Of a stretch of DNA of 64,000 bases, positions 34,948 through 43,350 are shown piece after piece (within the stretch, counting starts at the first letter, position 1; every line of letters begins with the position of its first letter). A program made the translations under genes and the position numbers. Below the pieces are notes generated by a model. That model saw only the letters and a program-made list of their open reading frames with translations. It did no database searches and was not told where the DNA came from. This stretch comes from WLMZ01 sp963732585 (GTDB lineage Bacteria > Actinomycetota > Acidimicrobiia > Acidimicrobiales > Ilumatobacteraceae), in the NCBI GenBank assembly GCA_963732585.1, contig CAVSZY010000002.1, positions 215,070-279,069 on the forward strand, in the 5' to 3' direction.

Positions 34948-36207
34948 CTACGAGGCGACGAGGCGCAACGGTAGGGACTGAAATCCGCCATGCTGGCTGG
35001 CGGTACCGGGCGCCGCGGCGTCAGCTAGCTCGATGGACCGGGTCGCGTTCAGGATTTCTTCGAGGACAACCCGGATCTCCATTCTCGCCAGAGGAGCACC
35101 TAGACACTTGTGCCGGCCGTATCCGAACGCGAGATGCGAGTTGGGGCTGCGGTCGATGATGCACGCATCCGGATGGTCGAAGTGGGAGGCGTCCCGGTTC
35201 GCTGCCGCAAAGGACAGCGCCACGTAATCGCCTTGCGCGACCGTGGTGTCGTGAATGCACACATCCTGGGACGCCCGGCGAACGTTTTCCTGCGTCGGCG
35301 CGTCGAGGCGCAGGTACTCCTCGACCGCCGAGGCGATCAGCGTTGGGTCGCGGCGGAGCCGAGCCTGGTCACCAGGGTTAGCGGCAAGGAAGTACAGGGA
35401 GCTGCCAATGCCATCACGAGTCGTCTGATGGCCGGCTCCGAAGATTGTCACACCGATACCGGTGATCGCCTGGTCGCTGATCCTTTGCCCGTCAATCTCG
35501 ATCTCGAGCGCGCCCGTGATGACGTCCTCATCGGGGTCCAGTGGGTGCTCGCGCCGGTCGGCAATCACCTGACGCACGCCTGCGGCAAAAATCTCAAACT
35601 GCCGGTTCGGGTTGAAGTCGGTCTCCTCCACACGCTCGCCCTTGGCCACTGCGGACCGGAGCGACTCGCTCGCGGCGAGCTGGGCAAGGAGTTCGTCAAC
35701 GTACGAGTCGGGGAGGTTCACAGCCAGCGCCAGTGCCTCGGCCGCGACCGGCCCGCAAAAGCGGCTCACCACCTCCACCGCACCCTGACCAATGACATCG
35801 GGAAGTCGCCTCGCCACCTTCTCGCGGAACCGAGGTTCGATCGCCGCCATGCGATTCGGCGTGAAGTATCGGTTGAGCACACGCCGGTACACCGTGTGGT
35901 CAGGCGGCCCGATTCCGATGGGAATCACCGGGCTGACCTCCGAGAGATCTGGGATCTGCATGAACGCTCTGCCGACCCGCAGTACGTCCTCGTTCTTGAT
36001 CGCGTCGATGATGTCGTCGTACCGCGTCAACGTCCAGTACCCGCCCCACTCCTCGGCCCACGCAACAGGGCACGCCTCGCGTAGCCTGGCGTACTCGGAC
36101 AGCCGCGGTGCACCGCGCGCTCCACCTCCCACCGGCCCGTCGACCTGATGGCTGGCTGGTGCCCAATCAGCCTTGTGTGCCTGTGGGCGTACGTCATCAA
36201 CGCTCAT
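34948..36207 (-). CDS. Cytochrome P450
   Basis: A 419-residue soluble P450. The heme loop FGYGRHKCLGAPLAR holds the Cys ligand near residue 362, and the K-helix has EEYLR. The I-helix reads FGAGHQTTRD, with Gln where most P450s have Asp or Glu before the conserved Thr, so proton delivery may be altered. ATG 36207 has GGGGGAT upstream; an in-frame TTG at 36219 is less likely. It forms a minus pair with the SDR downstream. No ferredoxin gene accompanies it. Confidence 0.88.
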   Translation of the reverse strand: MSVDDVRPQAHKADWAPASHQVDGPVGGGARGAPRLSEYARLREACPVAWAEEWGGYWTLTRYDDIIDAIKNEDVLRVGRAFMQIPDLSEVSPVIPIGIGPPDHTVYRRVLNRYFTPNRMAAIEPRFREKVARRLPDVIGQGAVEVVSRFCGPVAAEALALAVNLPDSYVDELLAQLAASESLRSAVAKGERVEETDFNPNRQFEIFAAGVRQVIADRREHPLDPDEDVITGALEIEIDGQRISDQAITGIGVTIFGAGHQTTRDGIGSSLYFLAANPGDQARLRRDPTLIASAVEEYLRLDAPTQENVRRASQDVCIHDTTVAQGDYVALSFAAANRDASHFDHPDACIIDRSPNSHLAFGYGRHKCLGAPLARMEIRVVLEEILNATRSIELADAAAPGTASQHGGFQSLPLRLVAS

Positions 36208-36286
36208 CGAATCCCCCAAGTGTCCGCGCGCTTTGTGAGGACGACAGTCGCGCTCGATGACACATCCGTCAAATCAAAATGCCAAC

Positions 36287-36300
36287 TGCGAGAAATCGCA
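36287..36300. promoter_or_regulatory. Inverted repeat upstream of the P450 gene
   Basis: TGCGA-GAAA-TCGCA, 80 bp before the P450 ATG. It is a candidate operator; its regulator is unknown. Confidence 0.35.
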
Positions 36301-36348
36301 ATTTTGGATGTGACGATCACACGTCGTCCTGACAACCGTGCCGCTGGT

Positions 36349-37326
36349 TCACGGCTTGGAGGGACTGAGAGCCGTCTTCACCTGGGACCGGTCTTCCTTC
36401 GCGACTGTGGGACCCCACTGAGAATCGACGAGCGAGCGGAACGACTCCACATTCGTCGGTGCGGTGTTGTCGAACAGGTCGCCGTCGGTCCAGTGCTCGA
36501 TGAGGTGGCCCCACGGGTCCAGCCAATAGTCGAACACTTGGCTGCCGAGGTAATGGCGACCCACCCCCCAGGAGTGCACATGATCGAGTTCGGCGAGTTC
36601 CTGCCCACGAAGGTGGGAGTGTCCTGCCATCAGATCGTCGAAGTCAGCGACCTCGAATGCGGCGTGGTTGAATGCCGTCTGACCCGTGCCGAGCAGGAAT
36701 ACGGTGTGGTGATCCACGAACGCTTCGCCCTGGTCGCAGCGCAGGAAGCTTCCCATCGTTCGGCTGCCATCGCGATTCAGGACGTCATCGGTCGCGAGCA
36801 TGCCGAAGGTCGATTTGTACCACGCGACCGCGGTCGGATAGTCGGCCACGTTGAGGACGATGTGTCCCAGTCGCTTCACATGTGACGGACCAGCCGCAAC
36901 GCGGATGATCTGAGAGAATCGCGTTCGAATCGAGGCGTCGTTTCGCGGCGGCGACGCCAAACCGAGGTCGCCGATCGAGCCTCGCCCGGCAACGACCTCC
37001 AGAGCAATGCCCATCGGGTCGACAGTGGAGACAACACGGCCCCCGCCGGGCCCGGCGAGGTCGCCGACTTCGGAGAAGCCTTCGGTGGCGGCGAGCATGT
37101 CAAGCTCGTCGACACTGTCAACGAGCAGCGCGAAGCCAGCGAATCTTGGTTCGTCGGCAAGGTGGGTGACGTGAACGAAGCCGTCGTCGTCCGTTCCCCG
37201 CATGTACAGCGTGTCGTCGGTGCGTTCGGCCCGCACGAGGCCGAACGCGGTGAGGAACGTTTCCATCTTGTCGAGGTCGGGTGCGTGGAACCTCACAAAT
37301 GCGATGTCTTTGGCTCTGACGCCCAT
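36349..37326 (-). CDS. Type I extradiol (VOC-fold) dioxygenase
   Basis: A 325-residue two-module vicinal-oxygen-chelate protein. The N-module begins KDIAFVRFHAPDLDKMETFL and the C-module begins VKRLGHIVLNVADYPTAVAW. Metal ligands fit the first His of GHIVLNV, the His in FNHAAFEVADFDD and the Glu in DPWGHLIEHWTDGD. This is the layout of catechol 2,3-dioxygenases (BphC/HsaC-like). RBS AGGAGCACC precedes ATG 37326. It lies 26 bp after the FAH gene, so ring cleavage and hydrolysis of the product are probably coupled. Confidence 0.83.
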   Translation of the reverse strand: MGVRAKDIAFVRFHAPDLDKMETFLTAFGLVRAERTDDTLYMRGTDDDGFVHVTHLADEPRFAGFALLVDSVDELDMLAATEGFSEVGDLAGPGGGRVVSTVDPMGIALEVVAGRGSIGDLGLASPPRNDASIRTRFSQIIRVAAGPSHVKRLGHIVLNVADYPTAVAWYKSTFGMLATDDVLNRDGSRTMGSFLRCDQGEAFVDHHTVFLLGTGQTAFNHAAFEVADFDDLMAGHSHLRGQELAELDHVHSWGVGRHYLGSQVFDYWLDPWGHLIEHWTDGDLFDNTAPTNVESFRSLVDSQWGPTVAKEDRSQVKTALSPSKP

Positions 37327-37352
37327 GGTGCTCCTTCGGGTGCTCGACTGGT

Positions 37353-38192
37353 TCAGGGGCCGACACAGGTGTGTTCGAGCGCCCCGATGCCTTGGATCGT
37401 GGTCGTGACGATGTCGCCGTCTTCGAGGAACACCATCGGCCGCTGCCCGACGGCGTTGCCGCCGGGGGTGCCGGTGAAGATGATGTCCCCGGGGAGGAGG
37501 GTGACGATCGAGGACAACCGTCGGATGAGATACGGAACGTCGAAGATCATCTTCGACGTTCGGGAGGACTGCTTGACCACGCCGTTCACGGCACATTCGA
37601 TGCCGAGATCGGACGAGCCGAGCTCGTCGAGGGTGACAAGGCGAGGCCCGACGGGACTAAAGCCGGGAAATGACTTGCCGAGGGAGAATTGTGCTGGCGC
37701 GCCGGCCATTTGCACTCGCCGGTCGGAGAAGTCGTTGCCGACGGTGAGACCCGCAACGTACGACCATGGGTCCTCATCGTCTTTGACGTCCTTGGCCAAT
37801 CGCCCTATGACCACGACCAACTCGACCTCGTAATCGACTCGGTTGCCGGTGAGTTGCAAGGCGCCCACCGGTCCGGTGATGGACGACGGAAACTTGGTGA
37901 AGACGACGGGGACATCGGGAACCGGCGTGCCCGTTTCGTCGGCATGGTCCTGGTAGTTGAGGCCGATGGCGAACACTTGACGCGGCGCAGGGGTGGTTGG
38001 GCCGAGTTCAGTCGGGGATGGTGACGCGTGAGTCGGAGTCGTCGCAGTTGGCGCCCACGCGACGAACTCGTCCCAGCGGTCGTAGACATCCTGTATGTCG
38101 GGTCCGAACAGACCATCGCTGGCGACGGCCACGTCGACCAGCCCCTCTGAGAGTTCGATGGCCAAGCGGCCGTGCCAGTTGACGATTCGCAC
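37353..38192 (-). CDS. Fumarylacetoacetate hydrolase (FAH) family protein
   Basis: A 279-residue FAH-fold enzyme: FAIGLNYQDHADETG, VFTKFPSSITGP, VDYEVELVVVIG (Glu metal ligands), YVAGLTVGNDFSDR and LLPGDIIFTGTPGG. Family members hydrolyse, decarboxylate or isomerise ring-cleavage products. GTG 38192 is preferred because AGGAG sits 6 bp upstream; ATG 38213 is an in-frame alternative. It is the first gene before the extradiol dioxygenase and is divergent from the GntR regulator. Confidence 0.85.
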   Translation of the reverse strand: MRIVNWHGRLAIELSEGLVDVAVASDGLFGPDIQDVYDRWDEFVAWAPTATTPTHASPSPTELGPTTPAPRQVFAIGLNYQDHADETGTPVPDVPVVFTKFPSSITGPVGALQLTGNRVDYEVELVVVIGRLAKDVKDDEDPWSYVAGLTVGNDFSDRRVQMAGAPAQFSLGKSFPGFSPVGPRLVTLDELGSSDLGIECAVNGVVKQSSRTSKMIFDVPYLIRRLSSIVTLLPGDIIFTGTPGGNAVGQRPMVFLEDGDIVTTTIQGIGALEHTCVGP

Positions 38193-38286
38193 CGTGAAGC
38201 TCCTGGGGGTCATGTCATCCGCACACCGGACGATGTGCAGATCGTAGAAGCCACCAAGCGCAATGGCAAGGCATACGCGAGATTTA

Positions 38287-38307
38287 GTGGAATTGTCGCA
38301 AATCCAC
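38287..38307. promoter_or_regulatory. Candidate GntR operator
   Basis: GTGGAATTG and CAAATCCAC are inverted arms (one mismatch) around TCG, in the divergent promoter between the FAH and GntR genes. The size and symmetry suit a FadR-type GntR dimer. Confidence 0.5.
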
Positions 38308-38338
38308 ATCAAAACCAAACGCCTGTTAGCATCCCGGC

Positions 38339-39004
38339 ATGGCCAAGCAGACATCCGAGCTGTCGCGCACGAACGAGACGTACATCGCGCTTCGCAGCGA
38401 CATCGTCAACGGCAGACTGCGGCCTGGCGAACGCCTGCAGTTGGCTGCCCTGTCAAAGGTGTACGACGTCAGCGCAGGCGTGCTTCGCGAAGTGCTCCCT
38501 CGGCTCGTCGGTGAAGGATTGGCCAGAGCCGAACCGCAGCACGGCTTTTCCGTCATCTCGATCTCGACCGCCGACCTGCTCCAACTCACGGAATGCCGCC
38601 TGACGATCGAAACCATGGCACTTCGACAATCCATCGAGCATGGCGATCTCAGCTGGGAGTCGCGAGTACTTGCAGCACATCACGTGCTCGCCAACACCGA
38701 ATCGATGGATACGACGGGTATCCGGCTTGAATGGCGCGACGCTCACACCACATTCCACAGGGAACTGCTGGCAGGCTGCCCGAACGAACGCCTGCTCTCC
38801 GTGACCAGGTCACTGCGGGACCTGGCGGACGTCTATCAGAACTGGTCGGACCGATCGTCGGGTCGCCGTGATGTACGAGGTGAGCACCGCATGCTCTTGG
38901 ACGCCACCCTCGGGCGCAATGCGGATTTGGCCGTCAGATATCTGACTGACCACATCCAGCACAGCGCCGAGTTCCTTGTCGCCCGCCGCCTCGCCGAGGG
39001 TTGA
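38339..39004 (+). CDS. GntR family regulator (FadR/FCD subfamily)
   Basis: A 221-residue regulator. The N-terminal winged helix is at about residues 12-75 (YIALRSDIVNGRLRPGERL ... GVLREVLPRLVGEGL). The all-helical FCD ligand domain has TECRLTIETMALR and a later ARYLTDHI-like metal/ligand segment (AVRYLTDHIQHSAEF). It probably represses the divergent FAH/extradiol dioxygenase operon and responds to a carboxylate intermediate. Confidence 0.86.
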   Translation: MAKQTSELSRTNETYIALRSDIVNGRLRPGERLQLAALSKVYDVSAGVLREVLPRLVGEGLARAEPQHGFSVISISTADLLQLTECRLTIETMALRQSIEHGDLSWESRVLAAHHVLANTESMDTTGIRLEWRDAHTTFHRELLAGCPNERLLSVTRSLRDLADVYQNWSDRSSGRRDVRGEHRMLLDATLGRNADLAVRYLTDHIQHSAEFLVARRLAEG

Positions 39005-39025
39005 GCGTCGATACGAACTCGGCGT

Positions 39026-40723
39026 TTACGGAGTGCGGCTGCGCGCGACCGGGTTGACGCCTGCGACGATCTCTCGGGCGCGCTGAAGAGCCCGCTGTCG
39101 CTTGTCGGCGTGGGTGAGGATCCAAAAGCGATCGTTGTGCACAGCGTCGAGCACCGCGTCACCCACCAGCTCGACTGCCATGCCGGCGGCGACCGCCGCC
39201 TTCATTGATTCTCGCATCCGTTCCTCGACGGGGTTACTGGTGAGGCGACGCACGTCGTCGGGCATATTGCGGTTGCTCTCAGCGATCCTGGTAGCTACAA
39301 GGGCGGGGCACAGCACCGACACGCCCACGCCGTTGTCAGCCATGTGCATCTCCATCGCGAGGGTCTCTGACAGGGCAACGACGCCGAATTTGGCGATTGC
39401 GTAAGCCCCCATCATCGGCGCGCAGCTCAGCCCCGCCATCGACGCGGTGTTGATCACACGACACGGCTCACCGTGTTCGATCATGTGCGGCAGGAACGCC
39501 TTGCACCCATGGATGACGCCCCACAGATCAACGTCGATCGTCCACCGCCACGCATCGAGGTTGGTGGGATCCGCAACTGGACCATCGGCCGCAACTCCAG
39601 CGTTGTTGCACAACAGGTGGATCGCGCCGAACGCTCCTCGGGCTGCGGCTTCGAGCGCGACGACCTCCTCATAGCGGCGCACGTCGACCACGAATGGCAA
39701 TACGTCATGGCCAGCGCTCGCGAGTTCGCTCGCAGCGCGCTCGAGCGCCGCCGGCTCCACGTCGGCGACGACAAGCTGCATTCCTGCTTGGCCGAACCTA
39801 TGCGCCAGTTCGAGCCCGATGCCGCTGGCCGCGCCGGTGATCACGGCAGTCCGGCCAGCGAGCTCGCGCAAGGACCGCGCGCCCGTCGCTGCCGGCACGG
39901 GGTTGACCCCATCGACGATCTGCTGGGCGCGCTGGACGACGCTCTCCTTCATCTCGTCGTGCGTGAGGACCCAGAAGTGGTCGCGTTCAACCGCGTCGAG
40001 CACGGCCCGGGCAACGGTCTCGGCGCCCATGCCCTCCGCTAACGCCTTGCTTGCCGATCCCGCCTGATTGGTAGCCGACGGGGATGGCGTCACGGCCGCG
40101 CGCACCTCGTCGGGCATGTTGCGGCGACTCTCACCAATGCGGGTCGCCACGAATCCAGGGCACACCACCGAGACTCCGACGTTGGTGGCAGCGAGCGTCA
40201 TCTCCATCGCCAGGGTCTCAGAGAGCGCGACGACCCCGTGCTTCGAGACGTTGTAGGCACCAGTGGTTGGCATCGACCCCAGCCCGGCCATCGAGGCTGT
40301 ATTCACGACGTGGCACGGCTCGCCGTGCTCGATCATGCCGGGAAGGAAGACCTTGCAGCCGTAGATGACACCCCACAGATTGACGTCGACCGTCCAACGC
40401 CACGCCGCCAGGTTGGACGGATCGGCGATGAGGCCGCGACCCCCAACACCGGCGTTGTTGCACAACACATGCACGTTCCCGAACGCCTTGCGTGCTGCCG
40501 CCTCGAGTGCAACCAGTTCGTCCAGATGGCGCACGTCGACGACCCTCTGCAGAACCGGATACCCGGCGCTGGCCAGATCGTCGGCCGCCGCGGCTAACGG
40601 TGCGGCCTCGACGTCAGCAACCACGAGCTGCATTCCGGCGGCACCGAACTGACGCGCGAGTGCAAGCCCGATGCCGCTTGCCGCGCCGGTGATGACGGCG
40701 GTCTTGCCGGCGAGGTCGATCAC
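39026..40723 (-). CDS. Tandem-fused double SDR protein
   Basis: A 565-residue protein made of two complete SDR domains in one uninterrupted frame. Domain 1 (residues 1-~285) has AVITGAASGIGLALA and active-site YNVSK. Domain 2 (~290-565) has AVITGAASGIGLELAHR and YAIAK. The two domains are clearly duplicates and both keep the Ser-Tyr-Lys set. The joint is a short linker (NPVPAATGARSLRELAGRT). GTG 40723 shares one base with the stop of the upstream MDR gene. The fusion probably makes an internal pseudo-dimer. Confidence 0.85.
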   Translation of the reverse strand: MIDLAGKTAVITGAASGIGLALARQFGAAGMQLVVADVEAAPLAAAADDLASAGYPVLQRVVDVRHLDELVALEAAARKAFGNVHVLCNNAGVGGRGLIADPSNLAAWRWTVDVNLWGVIYGCKVFLPGMIEHGEPCHVVNTASMAGLGSMPTTGAYNVSKHGVVALSETLAMEMTLAATNVGVSVVCPGFVATRIGESRRNMPDEVRAAVTPSPSATNQAGSASKALAEGMGAETVARAVLDAVERDHFWVLTHDEMKESVVQRAQQIVDGVNPVPAATGARSLRELAGRTAVITGAASGIGLELAHRFGQAGMQLVVADVEPAALERAASELASAGHDVLPFVVDVRRYEEVVALEAAARGAFGAIHLLCNNAGVAADGPVADPTNLDAWRWTIDVDLWGVIHGCKAFLPHMIEHGEPCRVINTASMAGLSCAPMMGAYAIAKFGVVALSETLAMEMHMADNGVGVSVLCPALVATRIAESNRNMPDDVRRLTSNPVEERMRESMKAAVAAGMAVELVGDAVLDAVHNDRFWILTHADKRQRALQRAREIVAGVNPVARSRTP

Positions 40724-41715
40724 TACAGGCGCACCAGCAACTTGCCGGTGTTGGCACCAGTGAACAGTCGTTCGAACGCCGCAGGAGCGTTGTCGAGACC
40801 GTCGACGACGTCGGTTGCGTATGTCAGCCGACCAGCGGTGATCCACTCAGACATTTGCGCGATCGCCTCCGCTGTGCGACGGAAGTAGTCCATCACGATG
40901 AAGCCCTCCATCCTGCCGCGTCGCGAGATGAGCTTGCTGAGGTTGTTCGGACCTGGACTCGACGTTTCGTCGTTGTACTGAGAGATGGCGCCGCACAGCA
41001 CCACTCGACCACGCATGGCCAAATGTGCGATCGCGTCTTCCAGAATGCTGCCGCCGACGTTGTCGAAGAACACGTCGACACCTCGCGGGCAGTTCGTTGC
41101 GATTGCCGCCCGGACGTCCTCGGTCTTGTAGTTGATCGCGTGATCGAAACCCAGATCGTTGAGCAGCCACTGGCACTTCTCGTCGGTACCGGCGAGGCCG
41201 ACGACTCGGCAGCCCTTGATCTTTGCGATCTGACCGACCAGAGAGCCGGTGGACCCGGCCGCCCCCGACACCAGGACGGTCTCGCCTTCTGCAGGTCGGC
41301 CGACGTCGAGCAGGCCAAAGTATGCGGTCTGGCCAGTGATGCCAAACACGCTGAGGGCCGCTTCAGGCCCGACACTGTCGGGGATCACCCGCACGTCGGC
41401 CCCTGCCATCACCGCGTACTGCTGCCAGCCGACGTCGCCGAAGACTGTCGAGCCCACGGCGATCGCCTCAGCGTTCGACTCGATCACGGTCCCGAGACCA
41501 CTGCTGCGGATTTCGGCACCGATGGCGATTGCAGGCAGGTACGTGTCTCGAGCCATCCAGCCACGAATGGTCGGATCGATGGAGAGCCACTCGACCTTGA
41601 TGAGGACCTCGCCCGGACCGGGAGTGCGAACGTCCACCTCATCGGTGGCGAAGCACTCCGGAGCCACGAAACCGATTGGTCGTTGAGCGAGCGTGATACG
41701 GCGATTGCTGGGCAT
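40723..41715 (-). CDS. Medium-chain NADP-dependent oxidoreductase (PTGR/CurA-like)
   Basis: A 330-residue zinc-free MDR enzyme: ECFATDEVDVRTPGPGEVLI, ALSVFGITGQTAYFGLLDVG and the nucleotide loop VSGAAGSTGSLVGQIAKIKG. The DVFFDNVGG segment is typical of 2-alkenal/enone reductases (leukotriene B4 dehydrogenase type). It reduces the double bond of enones or enals. It overlaps the fused SDR gene by 3 bp and lies 33 bp downstream of operator site 7. Confidence 0.86.
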   Translation of the reverse strand: MPSNRRITLAQRPIGFVAPECFATDEVDVRTPGPGEVLIKVEWLSIDPTIRGWMARDTYLPAIAIGAEIRSSGLGTVIESNAEAIAVGSTVFGDVGWQQYAVMAGADVRVIPDSVGPEAALSVFGITGQTAYFGLLDVGRPAEGETVLVSGAAGSTGSLVGQIAKIKGCRVVGLAGTDEKCQWLLNDLGFDHAINYKTEDVRAAIATNCPRGVDVFFDNVGGSILEDAIAHLAMRGRVVLCGAISQYNDETSSPGPNNLSKLISRRGRMEGFIVMDYFRRTAEAIAQMSEWITAGRLTYATDVVDGLDNAPAAFERLFTGANTGKLLVRL

Positions 41716-41747
41716 GTGCGAACACTATGCGGCCCATGCAGCGTAGG

Positions 41748-41761
41748 CAAGCAACTGCTTG
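41748..41761. promoter_or_regulatory. TetR-type regulon operator, site 7
   Basis: CAAGCA-AC-TGCTTG, a perfect-arm palindrome 32 bp before the MDR gene. Confidence 0.7.
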
Positions 41762-41762
41762 C

Positions 41763-42551
41763 TCAACCTTCCTCAGAGATTCCTCGCAACGCAGCCCGGA
41801 CAGTTCCGAAGGGGCCAAAGCGTGCGATTGCCGTCTGGCCAGCCACGATCTTGATGATTCCGGCGCAGGCTCCAGTGCTGACGAAGTCGCCGGCGGCGAG
41901 GCCATGCCCGCTGCGCCGGCGGTCTTCGGCCAGCCAGAGAAGACCGTTCAAGGGGTTCGCAAGCACGGCTGCACCAGAACCGGCGGCAACCTGCTCGCCC
42001 TCGATATCGACCTGCACGCTGACGTTGGCGAGATCGTGTGTCTGCCAATCCTCGACGCCTGCGCCCGCAACGAAATGCACGTTCGCGCCGTGGTCGGCGA
42101 TGACCGCGAGCAGGTTTGAGAACATCTCGTCGGGCAGACGAAGGCCGATGATCTCGAAAGCGGGGTGCACAGCGGCGACGGCCGCCCGCACATCGTCGAG
42201 TGAATACGGCTGATCCCGGGCAGGAAGGTCCGTGGCCAATCGAAAGGCGAACTCGGCTTCGATACCCACCAGGCCGTACCCGGGCACGTCGATTGTCGAG
42301 CCGCTTTCGCTGCAGTCACCCGCGAACATGGGCGCGCTGAACGGATGATCGGTCCCGAACGAGGCCTGTGCCGCAGCGCTGGTAGCGCCGATCTTGTAAC
42401 CGACCTGTCGATCGGCGTAGGCAACGACTGCATCCGCCTGGACCACGTAGGCCTCGGCTTCGTTCTGCGGCAGGCCATCTGGCAACTCGGCCAAGGATGC
42501 GCCGTCCCGTCGTGCTCGAGCGAGTTCCAGCCCGTTGGTATTTTCAGCCAC
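41763..42551 (-). CDS. 2-keto-4-pentenoate hydratase / HpaH-like hydratase 1
   Basis: A 262-residue hydratase: QVGYKIGATSAAAQASFG, VGIEAEFAFRLATDLP (Glu metal ligands), AVHPAFEIIGLRLPDE and the late GLAAGDFVSTGACAG. It adds water to 2-hydroxypentadienoate or a dicarboxylic analogue after ring cleavage. It is a distant paralog of the hydratase at 45472, so the island has two lower pathways or two substrate ranges. Operator site 8 lies 14 bp before its ATG. Confidence 0.84.
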   Translation of the reverse strand: MAENTNGLELARARRDGASLAELPDGLPQNEAEAYVVQADAVVAYADRQVGYKIGATSAAAQASFGTDHPFSAPMFAGDCSESGSTIDVPGYGLVGIEAEFAFRLATDLPARDQPYSLDDVRAAVAAVHPAFEIIGLRLPDEMFSNLLAVIADHGANVHFVAGAGVEDWQTHDLANVSVQVDIEGEQVAAGSGAAVLANPLNGLLWLAEDRRRSGHGLAAGDFVSTGACAGIIKIVAGQTAIARFGPFGTVRAALRGISEEG

Positions 42552-42565
42552 AGATGAAGATTAGC

Positions 42566-42579
42566 AAAGCAAGCGCTTG
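42566..42579. promoter_or_regulatory. TetR-type regulon operator, site 8
   Basis: AAAGCA-AG-CGCTTG, between the divergent hydratase 1 and TetR2 genes. Confidence 0.65.
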
Positions 42580-42694
42580 ACCTGGAAGCGGAGAGGTGGC
42601 AACCTGCCCTGAGCGCTCTCTGACGATCCCGTGCTCCTGCATCGAGGTTGCTGGCGACGTCGGGCCATGACGAGATGCAGCTTGTGAGGATCAG

Positions 42695-43291
42695 ATGACG
42701 AACACCAACCCGCCACCGCCCAACACGTCGCGACGCGACGAGATCCTCGAACGCGCCGCCCAGGTGATCGCTGATCGCGGGATCAAGAACGCGACCGTGC
42801 GTGACATCGGTGAGGCCGCCGGCATCCTGTCGGGGAGCCTGTACTACCACTTCGAGTCCAAGGAACAAATCGTCCTCGAGCTCCTGAAGCCGAGCACCGA
42901 CGCGAACTATGAGAGTGCGTTGGCAATCTGTGCCGAGCACCGTGGGATCGAAGCGGTCTCTCTCATGATCCGAAACGCCGTGATGTCCACCGCGGCGAAT
43001 CCCGTTCGTTCGATCATCTTGCGCAACGAGGAACGAGCCTTCACGGAGCTGGCGTTGCTGGCGCCGATCGCAGAGTACAGACGGAACCTCTTTCTGCTCT
43101 GGAAGCGCGTGGTGAAGGACGCGATCGAGCTGGGCGAGTTGCGGGCCAACTGCGACCCGGACATCGTCGTGCTGGCGATGGTGGATACCACGCTCGGCGC
43201 GTCACGTTGGTTCAACGCACGCCGACCCAGAGACCCCGACGCCGTCGCCGATGAGCTCATCGCGTTGCACCTCGATGGTCTGAGACCCTGA
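42695..43291 (+). CDS. TetR family regulator 2 (KstR2-like, paralog of TetR1)
   Basis: A 198-residue TetR. Its HTH (AQVIADRGIKNATVRDIGEA; GILSGSLYYHFESKEQI) is almost the same as in TetR1 at 16287. The ligand domain is diverged but aligned along its length (NAVMSTAANPVRSIILRNEE). Two regulators with one recognition helix and different sensor domains would let two metabolites control one set of operators. It is divergent from hydratase 1 with an operator in between. Confidence 0.88.
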   Translation: MTNTNPPPPNTSRRDEILERAAQVIADRGIKNATVRDIGEAAGILSGSLYYHFESKEQIVLELLKPSTDANYESALAICAEHRGIEAVSLMIRNAVMSTAANPVRSIILRNEERAFTELALLAPIAEYRRNLFLLWKRVVKDAIELGELRANCDPDIVVLAMVDTTLGASRWFNARRPRDPDAVADELIALHLDGLRP

Positions 43292-43350
43292 TTGGCGCGT
43301 GACGTCTCACGGGTTCAGCCAATTCGCTACACCAAGCAAAGGACCCCACA

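Noticed and set aside
43333..43346. CAAGCAAAGGACCC as an eleventh operator upstream of LLM4
   Set aside because: Only the left half matches; the right arm is absent, so it was not counted.
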